Below, piece by piece: positions 22,406 through 35,007 of a DNA stretch of 64,000 nucleotides (within the stretch, counting starts at the first letter, position 1; each line of letters begins with the position of its first letter). The notes under the pieces were generated by a model. The model was not told the DNA's origin. It ran no database searches and saw only the letters and a list, made by a program, of their open reading frames with translations. The position numbers were made by a program, and so were the translations under genes. Origin of the DNA: Hansfordia pulvinata (Eukaryota; Ascomycota; Sordariomycetes; Xylariales); NCBI GenBank assembly GCA_006538405.1, contig BJKQ01000003.1:992001-1056000 (forward strand). The letters are read 5' to 3'.

Positions 22406-23329
22406 CGAGGAACGGTCAACGGTCACATACAAGGGGTTCCAAGCACGATCTCATAGACGGGAGGTGCTCGCAGCAGGACCAAGGAGGGTTGAAGCCTTCA
22501 TTTCTGTAGCGCTCGACGAAGCAGCTACAATCGTACCGCAAGGAGTCAAGGTCGCGTTGTGCGAATGCATTCACCCCCGGCAACTCAGGAAATGTATTTT
22601 ATGAAATAAGAATAACTACATTTCAATTGCAACTCCACCTGTGCCCGCGAGTACAAGTAGCTCGCTACTCACATTTCCGTGCGCGCGAGTGAGTGTGGGC
22701 TGATGCGCTGCATCGATCATCGTTGTCACTGCTGTCCGAGCTGGCTCGGAGGTCGATCGTTGAGCGCTCGAGGGCGCATTGCTTTCCTCACGAAAAACTC
22801 CGAATTTCTTTGCGTATAAACGCCCGTAGTATCGGCCGGCGAGGATCGCGGCCCTGCTCAGCCCAACATCTACAGTCAACCTCGGGAGGCTTCTGCTGAG
22901 ATTGAAGTCTCTCCAGGGCCAGCTCTACCAGTTAAGGCTCAGGTTTCCAGGCGTCTCCGGAGCTGCAGCGGCGGAGCTAGCGGGCTTGACAGGCCCTAGG
23001 TACGCAGGGCGCCGAGGTACCTCAAAGGCGGCGGGGTCGTCGCGGGGGCGGCTTGTACCTGGACAGCTGAGTATTGGACACTTGACCTCTGATCGCCGCC
23101 ACCGCATCCACACGAGTGCAACTGCAGCAGCCAGCAGCAGGCCGACACATCTTCAACCTCACATCCTCGCCTCGCGCACAGCTTGTCTCGCCCACGCAAC
23201 CGGCCCCGTCGCCCCGATCCCATATCGCCCCAAGCCCTTCCGAATCTCCCTCCTTCCCCTCCGACGACCGATAGTTGCTGCCGCCGCCGCCGCCGCCGCC
23301 GCTGCCGCCGCGCCACCCCACCGCCCATC
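22406..23329. other. Intergenic region upstream of epsilon-COP
   Basis: No gene is recognised. A TATAAA sits at 22815-22820, about 510 bases before the epsilon-COP ATG. A pure CCG trinucleotide run (about 23279-23302) lies in the presumed 5' leader, ending less than 30 bases before the ATG. Confidence 0.55.
23279..23302 (+). repeat. CCG trinucleotide repeat in 5' leader
   Basis: Eight or so CCG/GCC units in the presumed leader of the epsilon-COP gene, close to the ATG at 23330. It could form stable structure in the mRNA leader. Confidence 0.85.
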
Positions 23330-24584
23330 ATGGACCCCTACTCGGCCGAAGGCGAACTGCTCAACATCCACAATCACTTCCACCAGGGCCAGTACCAAGA
23401 GGTTGTCGACTTCGACACGTCCGCCCTGTCCCCGAGAACGCCCTGCCCGCCCGCGTCCTCATCCTGCGCGCCCGCATCGCCCTCGGCCAGGCCGCCGACG
23501 TCTTCGCCGAGCTCAAGTCCGAGTCCGCCGTGCCCGACCTGGCCGCCCTCGCCGCTCTCGCCCAGCACACCCTCGGAAAGACGGAGCCAGCCCTGACCAA
23601 GATCCGCGAGCTCGCCGCCTCCGCACCCGAGAACGCCACTGTCCAGGTCATCGGCGGCACCGTGCTGCAGGCCGCCGGCGAGTCCGAAGAGGCCCTCGCC
23701 CTGCTTTCGCAGCACTCCGGCAGCCGTGAGTCCACACCCATCCGGCCGGGGGCCCCAGTGCGACGAACCTGCCCGCTACTGGGGACCGACCGCTGCCGCC
23801 GCCAAGCGCCCACCTCTCTTATCCCGTGCTGACAGAAGCCCTGCAGTCGATGCCGTTGCCATCATCACCCAGATCCACCTCCAGCAGAACAGGACGGATC
23901 TAGCCGTCAAGGAGGTCACGGCGGCCCGCAGATGGGCCCAAGACAGCCTACTCGTCAACCTTGCCGAGTCCTGGGTCGGCCTGAGACTGGTACGTGACCA
24001 AGAAAAAAAAAAGGACGATTAAGGCGCACCGACCCGCCGACTTGTGGCGCTCTCGGTACCTGCCCCCATTGATCCATGATATGGCTGACGCGCTCGTCGC
24101 ACACTTTAGGGCGGAGAGAAATACCAGCAAGCGTTCTACGTCTACGAGGAGCTGGCGCAGGCGCCGTCGACCTCGTCCATCATCTCGCTCGTGTCCCAGG
24201 CCATCTGCGAGCTGCACCTGGGGCGGGTGGAGGAGGCGCAGACTGCGCTGGACCAGGCCGTGCAGAAGGAGCCCGGGTACGCCGAGGCCATCGCGAACCT
24301 GCTGGTGCTGACCGTCGTCATCGGCAAGGACCCCTCGGAGCTGGTTGAGTATGAGCTTCCTTCCCCTATCCACCCAACCCTACTCTTCTGCCCGTCGCTG
24401 TTCTTTTCGGGCGCACGGCTAGATCCACGCGCCATCACCCAGAGCTTGTCATGCTGATTCAGTCTCCTCCCACAGATCCCTGAAGAAGGCCGCCCCGAGC
24501 CACCCGTTCCTGGCCGACTACGAGGAGAAGAGCGACCTGTTCGACAAGGCGGCGTCCAAGTTCAGCGCCAAGGCGTCCGCTTAG
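23330..24584 (+). CDS. Coatomer epsilon subunit (epsilon-COP), one frame break
   Basis: Four exons (23330-23725, 23847-23989, 24110-24348, 24476-24584) give about 295 residues, the usual length of epsilon-COP. One base is missing in the CCCC run at 23430-23433, between VDFDTSALSP and ENALPARV. Helical TPR-like repeats follow throughout. The family block ARRWAQDSLLVNLAESWVGL (end of exon 2) and the segment GGEKYQQAFYVYEELAQAPS (start of exon 3) are diagnostic. The protein belongs to the COPI coat that carries cargo from Golgi back to ER, where it stabilises alpha-COP. Splice phases are consistent only with the frame restored, which supports the gene being intact in the organism. Confidence 0.88.
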
Positions 24585-26452
24585 ACTAGGTCCCGGCAAG
24601 CAATTGTTCTGCATGAGTAAGGAGGGGGTCACAGGACGGTTATAGAAAAGGGCGACAATATGGCGAGTAGCCACGGAAAAGAAATTCGAGGAGAAGAAAC
24701 GCAATGAACGTTAATGAACATATGATCAGCCGCCTCTGCCGGAATCCTCCTGTTCATTTAGAAGCACACGTGTAGTGGGTTTCGGGATGCGTGATTGTGT
24801 GCTGCATCGCCAAGTCGAGCGACGGCGGTTGCTGTGGGCTGATGTCAACCGACTGCTGACGATGTGTCAAGTTGAGCTCGGGCGCCCGCGATGGACGCGG
24901 GTGAGCGGCGGGGGAGTGGGAGTAGAAATCGGGGAGAGCGGCGGCGGGGCAAGTCGAAGGAAGGCATCGTGACCTCAGCCCCTTCATCTTGCCGGGTCGG
25001 CGTCAACGGAGCGTTTCCTCCGTGCGCAAGACGCGTGGGACGAAGGGAGAAAAATGGGGCGCAGACGTCAAAGCCATCGTCGAACCCAGAGGCTCTGACA
25101 TCAATCTGCTGGATCCTGTACGCGAAAGGGCAGATCATGTTGTCCCTTGGCAAGCACGCAACGAACGCGAGGATCCGGGCAGGTTGTCGTCAAGCGACCA
25201 AACTTCTACTCTACATGCATGCTGAAGAGCAGCCTCCCAGGTTCACCAGTAGCATGTGCAAGAGAGGCGTCTCTTCGCTGTACGATTACTCATACAGGAG
25301 TGCTCGCAGGTATGTTGGCAGAGCTTTAACGAAGAGGACCCAGAAGTTTGATCGAGGCCGTCATCGTGGGGCCGTCCGCCACCCAGTCGGGCGAGACAAA
25401 ATAAAGAGAGCCCTGCAGTGCGAAAGGGGGGGCGAGGGGCACAGCTGGAGCTGGAGGGGCTGGAGGGGCAGCTTCCAGCATGAGGGGCCGAGTTCTCTCT
25501 CAGCATCCATGTCAACGTTGGCGGGCGGGGCCGACTGGCAATACAAGGTAAGAATAAGATAACAATAATAGTAATGATAATCAGAGCCGACTACGAGTAC
25601 GTTGCTCCTGCAAGTTATTACCTCCTAGAGAAGAGGCCAATGGCGAGAGACGCAATCGACGATTCGAACCCTGCGCGGGGGTCTCGACCGCCCATCACAC
25701 ACACGCGCATGCCCTTTACGAGTCGTGCAGCCCCCTTCAGTCTACCTTAGCTTATCAAGCGTCGTACCCAGACTACGAGTAGATTGGTCCGCAGGGGGAC
25801 TGGAGCAATCTGGCCAGGTCCGCGAGGATGTGCGACCGAACAGGCGTCTGTCTCTTAACAAGCCAAATGTAGGTAGGTATTTGGCCATTGGGTTAACTTA
25901 CCTAGTTGTGAGTCAAACATGGGCTTCGAAACACATATTCTCTCCTTCTCTCTCACTCTCGATCGTCAGTGCGATGGCCAAGTCGAGGGATTCTGCGGCC
26001 AGATAACAACAGGCAACCCTAGCGCCGGGACTGGTCACGATCTCGGATGGACGATAACGCAGGCAGCATGCTCGGGCGTACGAGCACAGTAGCTAACTTA
26101 TTAGGTACATAACATGTCCACTACGCGATTGGGTGCAGCGCGGGTACAAGTGACGAACCACTCTTGGTGCCCAGCCGTATAATGACATGCCCCCGCGGCG
26201 GCGCCGCAGCCCGTGCTCTTGCGCTTGGCTCACCGTCCCGCCCGCGACGGTGAGAAAGAGGCGGGCGCCCCGGGGAGCGAGCGGCAGGACTAACTACTGG
26301 TACGAGCATCGTGGGCCACGGCTGCGCCGCGTCTGGGGGGGCGCCCATGACATCACCGCGGGCTTTCGGACCTTTTGCCCCTCCCCTCCTCCTCTCGCCC
26401 TCCTCCTCCTCCATTTTCTTGAAACCCCGGGCGTCGATTCTGGCCCCTCTCT

Positions 26453-26464
26453 ACGAGTACTCGT
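26453..26464. repeat. ACGAGTACTCGT perfect palindrome
   Basis: A 12-base palindrome of the TACGAGTA class in intergenic DNA. Confidence 0.75.
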
Positions 26465-28152
26465 GTCTCTGCACCACGAGCGGCTGACTGTACGCAGACG
26501 CAGGTAAAGCAAGCGCACAATACAACACGCTGTAGGTAGATGGGAAAATAGACTCGTAAACAGAATCTCTCGACACCCGAGCTCGCCGAGCCAAAGGGCC
26601 AGCGACTCGGAAACGCGATTCACGCAAGGCTTCGAAGCTTCCCTCGCCGACGACCTAACTTACTCGTAGTCGCCAAAGCATCGACTAGTAAAAGCCCATG
26701 GCAGTCGACCCCTCCCATTGGTGGTGGTGGTGGGCGCGCGCGCACGCAGACAGCACGGGAATGAGAAAAAGCCCATCCTCGACCCTCGATCTCGCCCGGC
26801 CGATCGACCGCGATTCAGGAGCGTAGCGTACCGAGTACACGTACTCGTACTCATAATAGTCGCGCCGGACCCGCTCCCTGCAAATGGGGACACACACACC
26901 CGCCCGCTGGAATGATGGGACAAGAAAGCCGCCGCACCGTTACACACATCATCCATGCTGTGAGGCTCGTGGATGGCCCTCGCCCGCCCGCCCGCCCGCC
27001 CCTCCATCATCCCCCCTTCCTCTCGTTATCTGGCTCTTCTTTTCTGTTGGTGGCCACGTTCCTGGGATCATTGGTCCAGGGCCAAAGAACGCGAGTGAAG
27101 CAAGCCAGGGGTCGGGCTGCCCTGCGAGGTGGTGCCTGTCTATCAGCCTGGCCCGTCCGCTGCTTATTGGCCGTCCGGCCGGGCGCTAGGTTTGCTCGTC
27201 TTTTGCCTCAAGCTCGATCAGGGCGCTGGACTCGGCTGTCCCCTTCCTTCCTAAGGTACCATCTCTACAGATACCTAGCATATCGACATAGAGGGGCGGG
27301 AGTGTGGTACATATACCTCATGTACGAGTAGGTAGAGACCGGCCGCCCAAGTCGTGGCGCGGATGGGCATATATCCACGGCCACACTGCGGCACATACTC
27401 GTACACACACACCTCGATGCCTCACCCACTTTGTTGCCATGTGGGCCTCGTCCGTGGTTCAACCCCCGGAACCAACCATCAGCCAGCCCCGGTGTACGAG
27501 TACTGCACATAACTCGTAACTCGCGCGCACGCCGTGGCACTCGTGGTAGGCACGGAAGGTGTCCGTACAGGCACACAGGTCGCGGATGCCCGTTCGTACG
27601 AGTACCTACTCCGTACGGCACTGCGCATGGAAGGCATCGCTTATTCCCAGGTGGGCTAGACGTCTTACGCCGCCGGGGGAGGCGTGGGAGGGAAGGAGGG
27701 GCCTCGACGGCCCTTTTAGCGGCTCCTGATCTGCCCCCTTCTATGACATACCTCATTCTCGTCGGCCTCCACGGCGTCAGGCCACGGCCCCAGTTCTCTT
27801 GCCTCGTCATCATGATTTCGATTCACGATGCACCCTCGGCCGGCCCATGTCTGACTGCTGGCACCTCACTAGCCGGTTCCTGGTGCCCGCCCTACTCGTA
27901 CTCGGCGGTGCACCACCACCCACCCACCCACAAGGCAGCCCGGCCAGAGGCGGGAGGGCGGCCTGCTCCCGCTGCCCCTCGTCGTTCGTGGCGTTCTTTT
28001 TTTTTTTTTTTTCAAATGGTTCCATGGCTTGTGCTCTTTTACTTAAGTATACCCCGTTCGTCGTCTTGCTTTCTCTGTCGAGCCAGCCATCGTGACTTTG
28101 CCCAACCAGAATCGGTGTACAAAGAAAAAAACAAGAGACAGCCCTTTCCTCG

Positions 28153-28158
28153 TATAAA
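28153..28158 (+). promoter_or_regulatory. TATA box of the HAD phosphatase gene
   Basis: TATAAA about 85 bases upstream of the ATG at 28243. Confidence 0.6.
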
Positions 28159-28242
28159 CGCCAGCCAACGCCAGCCAAAAGAGATCTTCAGACGCTTGCT
28201 CGAGACTCCAGACCTCTCCACGCCACGGATACAGCCCCAACC

Positions 28243-29328
28243 ATGCCTATCGCCACGACACCCCCCGTTGCCGGCGCTCCGAAAGCGCCGCAGGCCGGTG
28301 ATGGAAACCAGCGCAGAAAGGTCATCTGCTTCTCAGGTAAGCCTGCGAAACACACTCCGCTGGACGCTCGATCCGGTTTCCTTGCGGGCCGTCAACAAGC
28401 ATATGCTAACAAGAGATCTTTCCCCCCACCCCCAGACTTTGACGGAACCATCTTCATGCAAGACACGGGCCACGTGCTTTTTGACAACTTCGGCTGCGGC
28501 AACAAGAAGCGCGAGCAGCTCGACGCCGAGATCAAGGCGGGCACGCGGTCGTTCCGCGACGTGTCGGAGGAGATGTGGGGCTCGCTCAACGTACCCTTCG
28601 ACGACGGCTTCGCCATCATGGAGAAGTCGCTCGACATCGACGTCGACTTCCGCGAATTCCACCGCTACTGCCTGGCCAACGACATTCCCTTCAACGTCAT
28701 CTCCGCCGGCCTGCGGCCCGTCCTCCGCCGCGTCCTCGACTCCTTCCTGGGCGCCGAGGCCTCGGCCCACATCAACATCGTCGCCAACGACGCCGACATC
28801 GCCGAGGACGGGTCCAAGTGGGCGCCCGTGTGGCGTCACGAGTCGGCCGTGGGCCACGACAAGGCCATCTCCATGACCGAGGCCCGCGAGGAGGCGAAAG
28901 GCCTGTGCGCCGACGACGGCACCGTGCCCCTGATCGTCTTCATCGGCGACGGCGTCTCGGACCTGCCCGCCGCGCGCGAGGCCGACGTCCTCTTCGCCCG
29001 CCGGGGCCTGCGCCTCGAGGAGTACTGCCTCGAGAACAAGATCCCCTACATCGCCTACGACACCTTCGCCGACATCCAGCGCGAGATCGAGCGCCTGCGC
29101 GTCGAGGACGCCGAGCGCACCGGCGGCAAGGGCGTCCCCGCCCGCTTCAACCCGCGCGCCAACCTGTGGCGCCGCGTCTCCAGCAAAAACGCCGTCCCCA
29201 AGATCGCCGCCCAGACCCCCTCGCGAGAGGACAAGATGTTCCTGTGGCCCGAGGCCTTCTCCGAGGTCAAGACCCCCTCCACCCTGACCGAGGTGTCCGA
29301 GAACCAGGCCATGTCTGTGCAGGCGTAG
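28243..29328 (+). CDS. HAD-superfamily phosphatase (Pyp1/phosphoserine phosphatase-like)
   Basis: Exons 28243-28336 and 28436-29328 are joined over a 99-base intron with a TGCTAAC branch site, giving 328 residues. The nucleophile motif DFDGT (Asp 32, Asp 34) starts right at the splice junction. Further marks are VISAG (motif II), the GHDK segment (motif III lysine) and GDGVSDLPAA (motif IV, Mg binding). The segment order and the LFARRGL...YC motif resemble yeast Pyp1, a small-phosphate (polyol phosphate) phosphatase, and phosphoserine phosphatases; the substrate here is not determinable. The C-terminal 70 or so residues are an extension beyond the catalytic fold. The intron is a multiple of three and has no stop, so its retention would also give an open protein with DFDGT intact. 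Confidence 0.82.
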   Translation: MPIATTPPVAGAPKAPQAGDGNQRRKVICFSGKPAKHTPLDARSGFLAGRQQAYANKRSFPPPPDFDGTIFMQDTGHVLFDNFGCGNKKREQLDAEIKAGTRSFRDVSEEMWGSLNVPFDDGFAIMEKSLDIDVDFREFHRYCLANDIPFNVISAGLRPVLRRVLDSFLGAEASAHINIVANDADIAEDGSKWAPVWRHESAVGHDKAISMTEAREEAKGLCADDGTVPLIVFIGDGVSDLPAAREADVLFARRGLRLEEYCLENKIPYIAYDTFADIQREIERLRVEDAERTGGKGVPARFNPRANLWRRVSSKNAVPKIAAQTPSREDKMFLWPEAFSEVKTPSTLTEVSENQAMSVQA

Positions 29329-31902
29329 TCTGGCCCACCGTGCCCACGGGTCTTTTGGCTTTTTTCCTCTCTTCTCTTTTATGGCGATCGTGTCTGGGAG
29401 GGATCTAATGGTGCAAAGTCGGCGTTATGATGATTTTTTTTGGGTCAGATAGCTGGGGAGGATTTCGGCTTTTGATGTGTTTTGCCTGCAGCCGATGGAG
29501 AAGAAGCGCAGCGCCGGCGTTTAATCCGACGAGGTGGGATGGGCAAGAGGCTTGAAGTCGCCCCGGCTAGTTGCCGGTTGCGCCGCGCCGGGCGTCATGT
29601 GCTGGCAAGATTTGTGCGTCGTGATGCTCTCGGGGTTTGCATAGAGGCCTTGGGGAATACAACTGTCGGATAGCGTTTAATCATAAATCATAGACTGATC
29701 TCATTGGAACTTCCTGCCTGTCTGCCTGGTCGCAACAAGCTGGCTTTTTTCCGTGATGTATTCGGCGAGTCGGTGAGAAAGGAGGGAAACTCTCTCTCTG
29801 AGGGAGTTGGGCGGTGGGCTCTGCTCGAGAGAGGCGGGGCGAACAATTCCGGAGGACAATGTTTCGCTGCTCACGTACGCGCGAGACTTACCTGTATCTA
29901 ACGCATGCACACAGTGGCCTACGGCTTCTGCCAGAGGCCTATTGCGTGGGGGTGGGATGAGATCCCAACACCCACATACGGCACCGTGTCGCTCGAGCAA
30001 GTTGGACTGGCGCGGCGTGAGCGGGCACCCCGCCCGGGACGACACATCCGAGACGGTGGGCCGAGATGGGGCCGTTAAAAGCGGGGAAGGAAACGGGGCG
30101 AGGAACGGCGTGGGGAACGGCACCTGCCCCGCCCTCGGCACACCTGGACGGCGGACCGCCGTGGGCTCGCTTCGCAGGTCCGAGAACCCCCCGCACTGCG
30201 CCGCACCAGGGACGGAATGCACCTTTACGGATTTGAAGGCACGGGTGTGCCCATGTCGTGCATAGGTCGCAACAATGCAACCCCAGAGGCCCGCCGCCCG
30301 TTCACCACTGAAAAGATCCCAACAGACGTCCAGTACAGATGACCGCCCGCGGGGCTCGTCCCCGCTCCTCCGCCGCTCCCCGTCCCCGTTCGCGACCCCC
30401 ACGCCCGTCCCGTTCCCCTCCCGGTCCTCCTACTCCTCCTCCTTCCAGTCTGCAAGTCCCTTTCGGTCTCCTTCTCTCTCCCCGCCCCCTCCCTCCGTCT
30501 CTCTCTTTCTCGGCTCTGGACAGCCTCCCAGACCCTCTATTCCGGCTGCAATAGAGTTTGCTTGCGGGCGAGGTCCGAGGTCCGGCTTCACCCGCCAACC
30601 CATCCCGTCCCGGGGTGCGAGTATGGGAGAGGGTCGTCGGGGGAGCATGCCTGCCCATACAAAAGCGACTCTCGGCACCTTGGAGGTATAGCGCTCCGGC
30701 GAGGTCCGAGGGGGGCCAATGGCAACCCCGACTTGGCCACCGGTTCTAATTCCGACTGAGACCCCCCCCTCCTCACGACTCCAATGGCGAGTATCAAGCT
30801 GATCCCAGCTTCTACAGTCTCCAGATAGGCACGGCAGCCCGCCTCTTCTCCCCTCCCGCCCCCTTCATGTGCGAGCAGGCCAAGGGCGGCCGGGTGGGAT
30901 GTTTCGCCGTCGTAGGTTCGAGGGGAAGAAACGATCAGTCATACGGCACCACCCCTATCGATCGGAATCTATTGAGGCTCGTTTGTCGAGCGGCAGAGAA
31001 TAGTGCTCCAGAGGTTGGGTCCCTGACAGCCCCTGTCCGAAGAAAGGCGGAACCATTGAGAAGGAGGGACTCGGGAAATACTGAGAGCACGGCTCGCGTG
31101 CGGACGGACGGACGGACGTCAGGTGCCCCGAATGCTCTGCGGGGTAGCTGGGGCTCGGCTGGAATCGATCAGCCCCAAGGCTGTGCACGTCGTCGGCCCG
31201 CAGTAAGGCTGCTGTCAGGCTGCGGGTCTGGCCTCCAATAGCATTTGTTGTGATGAAGCCACCCGGCGGTCTCCTCTTGCACTGAGACACAGCAGTTCTG
31301 AGTTCGATGAATAAGAGAGCGCTCCCACGCGAAGGTGCAACATGTATTTTGGGCCATGCAGACATGGACAGACCCGACTCGTGATCGAACCCGAGCGGCG
31401 GCAATGCTGTAGCTCCGCAAACTCTGGGTACAACGAGACTCGAAAATGTATGGAAAAAAGAGGAGGTGATGGAACAGGACGAGTACGAAGCACTGGCCGA
31501 GTCGCACTACCTGCGTAGGAAAATACCATCATTGACAGTCGCTATTTTAACCGACGATGCAATCTGATTATCAATACCCATTTCCAAGAGATTTCACGAG
31601 CCATCGGAAACGCCCCTGGGCGAGTGGGGGACACCACAGCCTCTTCAACACTCTTCGACATGCATCTACTACCTACCTATTGCCACCCACTGCGACCTCT
31701 GGCAGCGTTGCGGCGGCGACAGGCGGGCTTCATTGGTCACGGGCGGGCCCATCCATGCCCGTCCCGTTGCGTCGCCCCATCCGCCGTTCATGTATGTGCC
31801 CCTGGCCAGGCGCCTCATTCCCGAGCACATTTGCCCGTTGGCGGGGAGCAGCCCTTTCTTTCATCTGCCTCGCTGAGTCGAGGCTTGGTCGGTCGGGGAC
31901 GC

Positions 31903-31940
31903 GTTGTGTTGTATTGTGTTGCGTTGCGTTGCGTTGCGTC
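31903..31940 (+). repeat. GCGTT pentamer repeat
   Basis: GTGTT units pass into repeated GCGTT units for about 38 bases. Similar pentamer runs occur near 33188-33212 and 34975-35007 in the same gene-poor region. Confidence 0.8.
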
Positions 31941-33388
31941 GTGGCCCTGCCGAGCTGCAAGCCCTTTTTTCCCTCTTCTGGTCTGCATTTCCAAACCCAC
32001 ACGCCTGGTGGCTGCTCCCCTCGCGGTCGTCTCATTTGACGCTTGGTCGATTGCCCCTGGCGAGGGCGAGATGACAGGGCATATCGGCCTCATCGAGGCT
32101 GCATGCAATCGGCATAAGCTGGCTTAACCCGGCAAGCTGAAGGGGGGCGGGCGCTTGGGTGGCATTGCGGGTGCGGGCGTGACAGGCCCGAGTCGCCCGC
32201 GTGGGAGAGAGAGATCGGGAGCCCAGGAGGTAGTTTGAATTTGGATGCTTGCTTGCTCCTTGCACCACAACCCCCCGCTCCCCCCTTCTCGTCCGTCCCT
32301 TGTCCGATGGCAGCATCCGCAAGCAGACGAGGCACAGTCTGACAACAGACGTGGGACTGCGCCGAAAGGCCCCGCACATGGAGTACATTACTTGGGCTGC
32401 AGCACGCTTCTGAAGCAGCATGGATATGTGTGAGGTACAGCATGGTATTTAAATACCCTTCTGGGTATCAAGAAGAGTCTGGAGTTGGTTGTGTTCCGCG
32501 GCCACACTCTCAAGTCGTTGTGATTTTTCGCGCGAGGAAGGCTTCAAAAGCCTAGAAAAGCAACATACGACGCCAAACCGCCGACCTGTCAAGCCGGAGT
32601 CCTGCCAAGGTGCCTGTGCTGGTTCTTCGATATATTCCACGTACAGGTCTACTCTTCTGCCCCTTCGCTGTTCCACCCACTCTGCGGGCTGTGTCTGCGT
32701 GCTACACGGACACCGCCAAAGAGATCACTGTCCTTTACCTGTAGGTACGCGTATTACTCTCTATGGCCTCCCTTCCCAGTCTCTTCCCTCTTCGATCTTT
32801 ACCTGCCAGCCATCATGGCGAAAGGGATCAGCTGAGACTGGAGCCTGACGTGCTGTGTGTGTGTGTGTGGAGGGCGGCGCAGCCAGCACGCCTCCTTGGG
32901 CTTCGTTTTGAGCTGCGGATCCATGCCCTCGTGTTTCAGGGCCGCGTCATTCCAAAGTGCACCGGCTGAGACGAGCCGCATGGTTTGGTCGAAAAAGATC
33001 AAACCTTTAAACTCTGACATGCCCAAACCGTCCAGTGGCGGGCAGTTGACCCCGTTTAGTACCTGTACCTACACACACCTCTCACACGGAGGCCGGGCAA
33101 CCGACGGGCCCCGAGAACAGACAAATCCGCAGGCGTATGACATCGACTGACCTGCACCAGCTTGCACCACACCACCACACCGCACCACACTGCGCTGCGC
33201 TGCGCTGCGTTGCTGCACCGCCGCTTGGCTCGCTTCTGCCGTGCCACCCGCGCCGGTCGACCAGCCCCAGCGGCACCCACACAGCCCCTCCCCTCTATTC
33301 ATCGGCCCCCGGCACCCGTGGACCCGACCGGCGGGAGCTACGTGATTAGCGCGCCGGCCATCCGCTCATCGCGATCGGGGAAAGCCAT

Positions 33389-33404
33389 CTACGAGTACTC
33401 GTAG
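33389..33404. repeat. CTACGAGTACTCGTAG perfect palindrome
   Basis: A 16-base perfect palindrome of the TACGAGTA class, in the gene-poor region. Confidence 0.85.
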
Positions 33405-34974
33405 GCCCCTCTCCCTGTGCCTCCCTCTCCGCGGACGAGGTTCGTTAGGTACCTAGGTAAGCACATCCTCCGCCCCAAGGCCTGGCTGTCCATCGAAGGG
33501 CCGACCGACCGGCCGGCCGTTGTGGGTGGACTATCTGGCTGCGCTTCCGTGGTGAGGCTTACCATTCCTCGGATTCGTCAATCTACAAGGTCTGATGGCT
33601 CTACCGGGCCGTGGCCACACAACCTTCATTTCCCTGCCGATCGACTCAGTTTATTACTGTATTCGCAGGTGAACAAGCCAAACGCTGACCGCCGTGGGCC
33701 AGTCTTCCCCCCCTCCTGGGGCAGATCGAGCAACCACAGCTCTGGGACCTCGGACGCCCACGACGCCCACGCCGAGGGCTGCGGGCGGGAGCCGCCTGGG
33801 ATCCCCAAGAACCGGGGTCATCGAGTCTGGGCAAGCCCGCAACGCCGAGCCAGGGCCGACCGTCGTCGGTTTCGTTCCGGATTGCTTCGTCGCCGAGTCT
33901 GCAGGTTTTTTTTTAATTTTTTGCCCATTGCGCCGGCCCGCCACCTCTAGACTGCCGTTGCAACCCTCGGCTGCACGAGAAAACGTCGCGGCGCCCTGTC
34001 CGTCTACCTAATCTGTCTGCCCGTCTGCCTGTCTGGACCCTTGATACTGTCCTGTCCCTTAGTAAGGGCAGCGTGCCTTGGTTCTGCTCTGGTAGTAGGG
34101 TATCTGCCGATTGTCCCTTCCCCAAAGTTCGAGCCCGGGTTTTTGCAGGCACTGGCTGGTGACGATTCGCCCGCCCACACACCCACACAGCCCACCACCG
34201 AAACTTGCGTATGTGGTGGGCCTTGACGTACAAGACGAAGAAGAGCAAAGCCCTCATACGAGTACCTCATGCAGGTAGGTAGCTGACCTATCGGGTACTG
34301 AGGTCGTGGCGATGAAGTACTTCATTACCTAAGGTGCAGGTACATACAGCTGAAACCTTTTTTAGGTACTTGCAGTGAGAGCTGGGTCCATACGAGCACC
34401 GTACTCGTACAGGTACTTTCTTACCCCGCCATCCATCTTCCAGCCCTCGCCTGCGCCCGCCTACCTCACGCCCGCCCGCCTGCGAGTACGCCCGCCTAGG
34501 CGCCAACCACCATCCAAGCTTTTGGCGCGCCCCTGAACAATTAGCCCGGTCTGATTTAACTGCCTATTCCGTCCAACCTTGGCCAACTCTCCCGGACAGG
34601 GGTTGGAAGACATATAATAGTCATTTTCACTGGTGGGTGATGGTGGCAGTGGGCTGGCTTGGATATCCCGGTCGTCGCCGGTACGACAAGTACCTTATGT
34701 ATGCGTACTGACTGGTGAACAGTGTCGACGGGTTTCTATCCAGCGAGGCCATTACGGGTATTACCAGGCGCGAGGGCCTCCAGCTCGGGCTGCGACTGGA
34801 GTACAGATCCTTGAACGGAGTTATCGGGACAACTCGAAATCCATTCACACAATCGGTACTCGTGCGCGCGCAGCCACCAGGTCGGCCAACCGTGCTGCCG
34901 CAGCAGGCCTGCCGTGCCGTGCCGTGCCGCGCCGCTTCGTCAGCCCAAAGCAGGCCAGACTTTTGCGTCGGACG

Positions 34975-35007
34975 TTGCGTCGCGTTGCGTTGCGTTGCGT
35001 TGCTTTG
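34975..35007 (+). repeat. GCGTT pentamer repeat, second site
   Basis: GTTGCGTCGC followed by four GTTGC units, in the same region and orientation as the repeat at 31903-31940. Confidence 0.8.

Larger units (their letters stand above)
24585..28242. other. Long intergenic region, no gene recognised
   Basis: A 3.7 kb stretch has no recognisable domain on either strand. A 223-codon open frame at 24891-25562 lacks homology marks. TACGAGTA-type sites are frequent (about 25591, 25773, 26453-26464, 26838-26850, 27323, 27398, 27497, 27596, 27894). A CCGC tetramer run lies near 26981-27001, a T18 tract near 27997-28014 and the TATA box of the HAD gene at 28153-28158. Confidence 0.55.

Noticed and set aside
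24891..25562. 223-codon open frame on the plus strand
   Set aside because: No domain, no signal peptide and no splice support; composition changes along it and it crosses CT-rich and motif-rich intergenic DNA.
25656..25690. GATTCGAACC segment resembling a tRNA T-loop
   Set aside because: The flanking bases do not form the T-stem and no acceptor or anticodon arms can be folded.
27431..28876. 481-codon open frame crossing the HAD gene start
   Set aside because: It overlaps the real HAD gene in another frame and its upstream part runs through intergenic repeats and a T18 tract.
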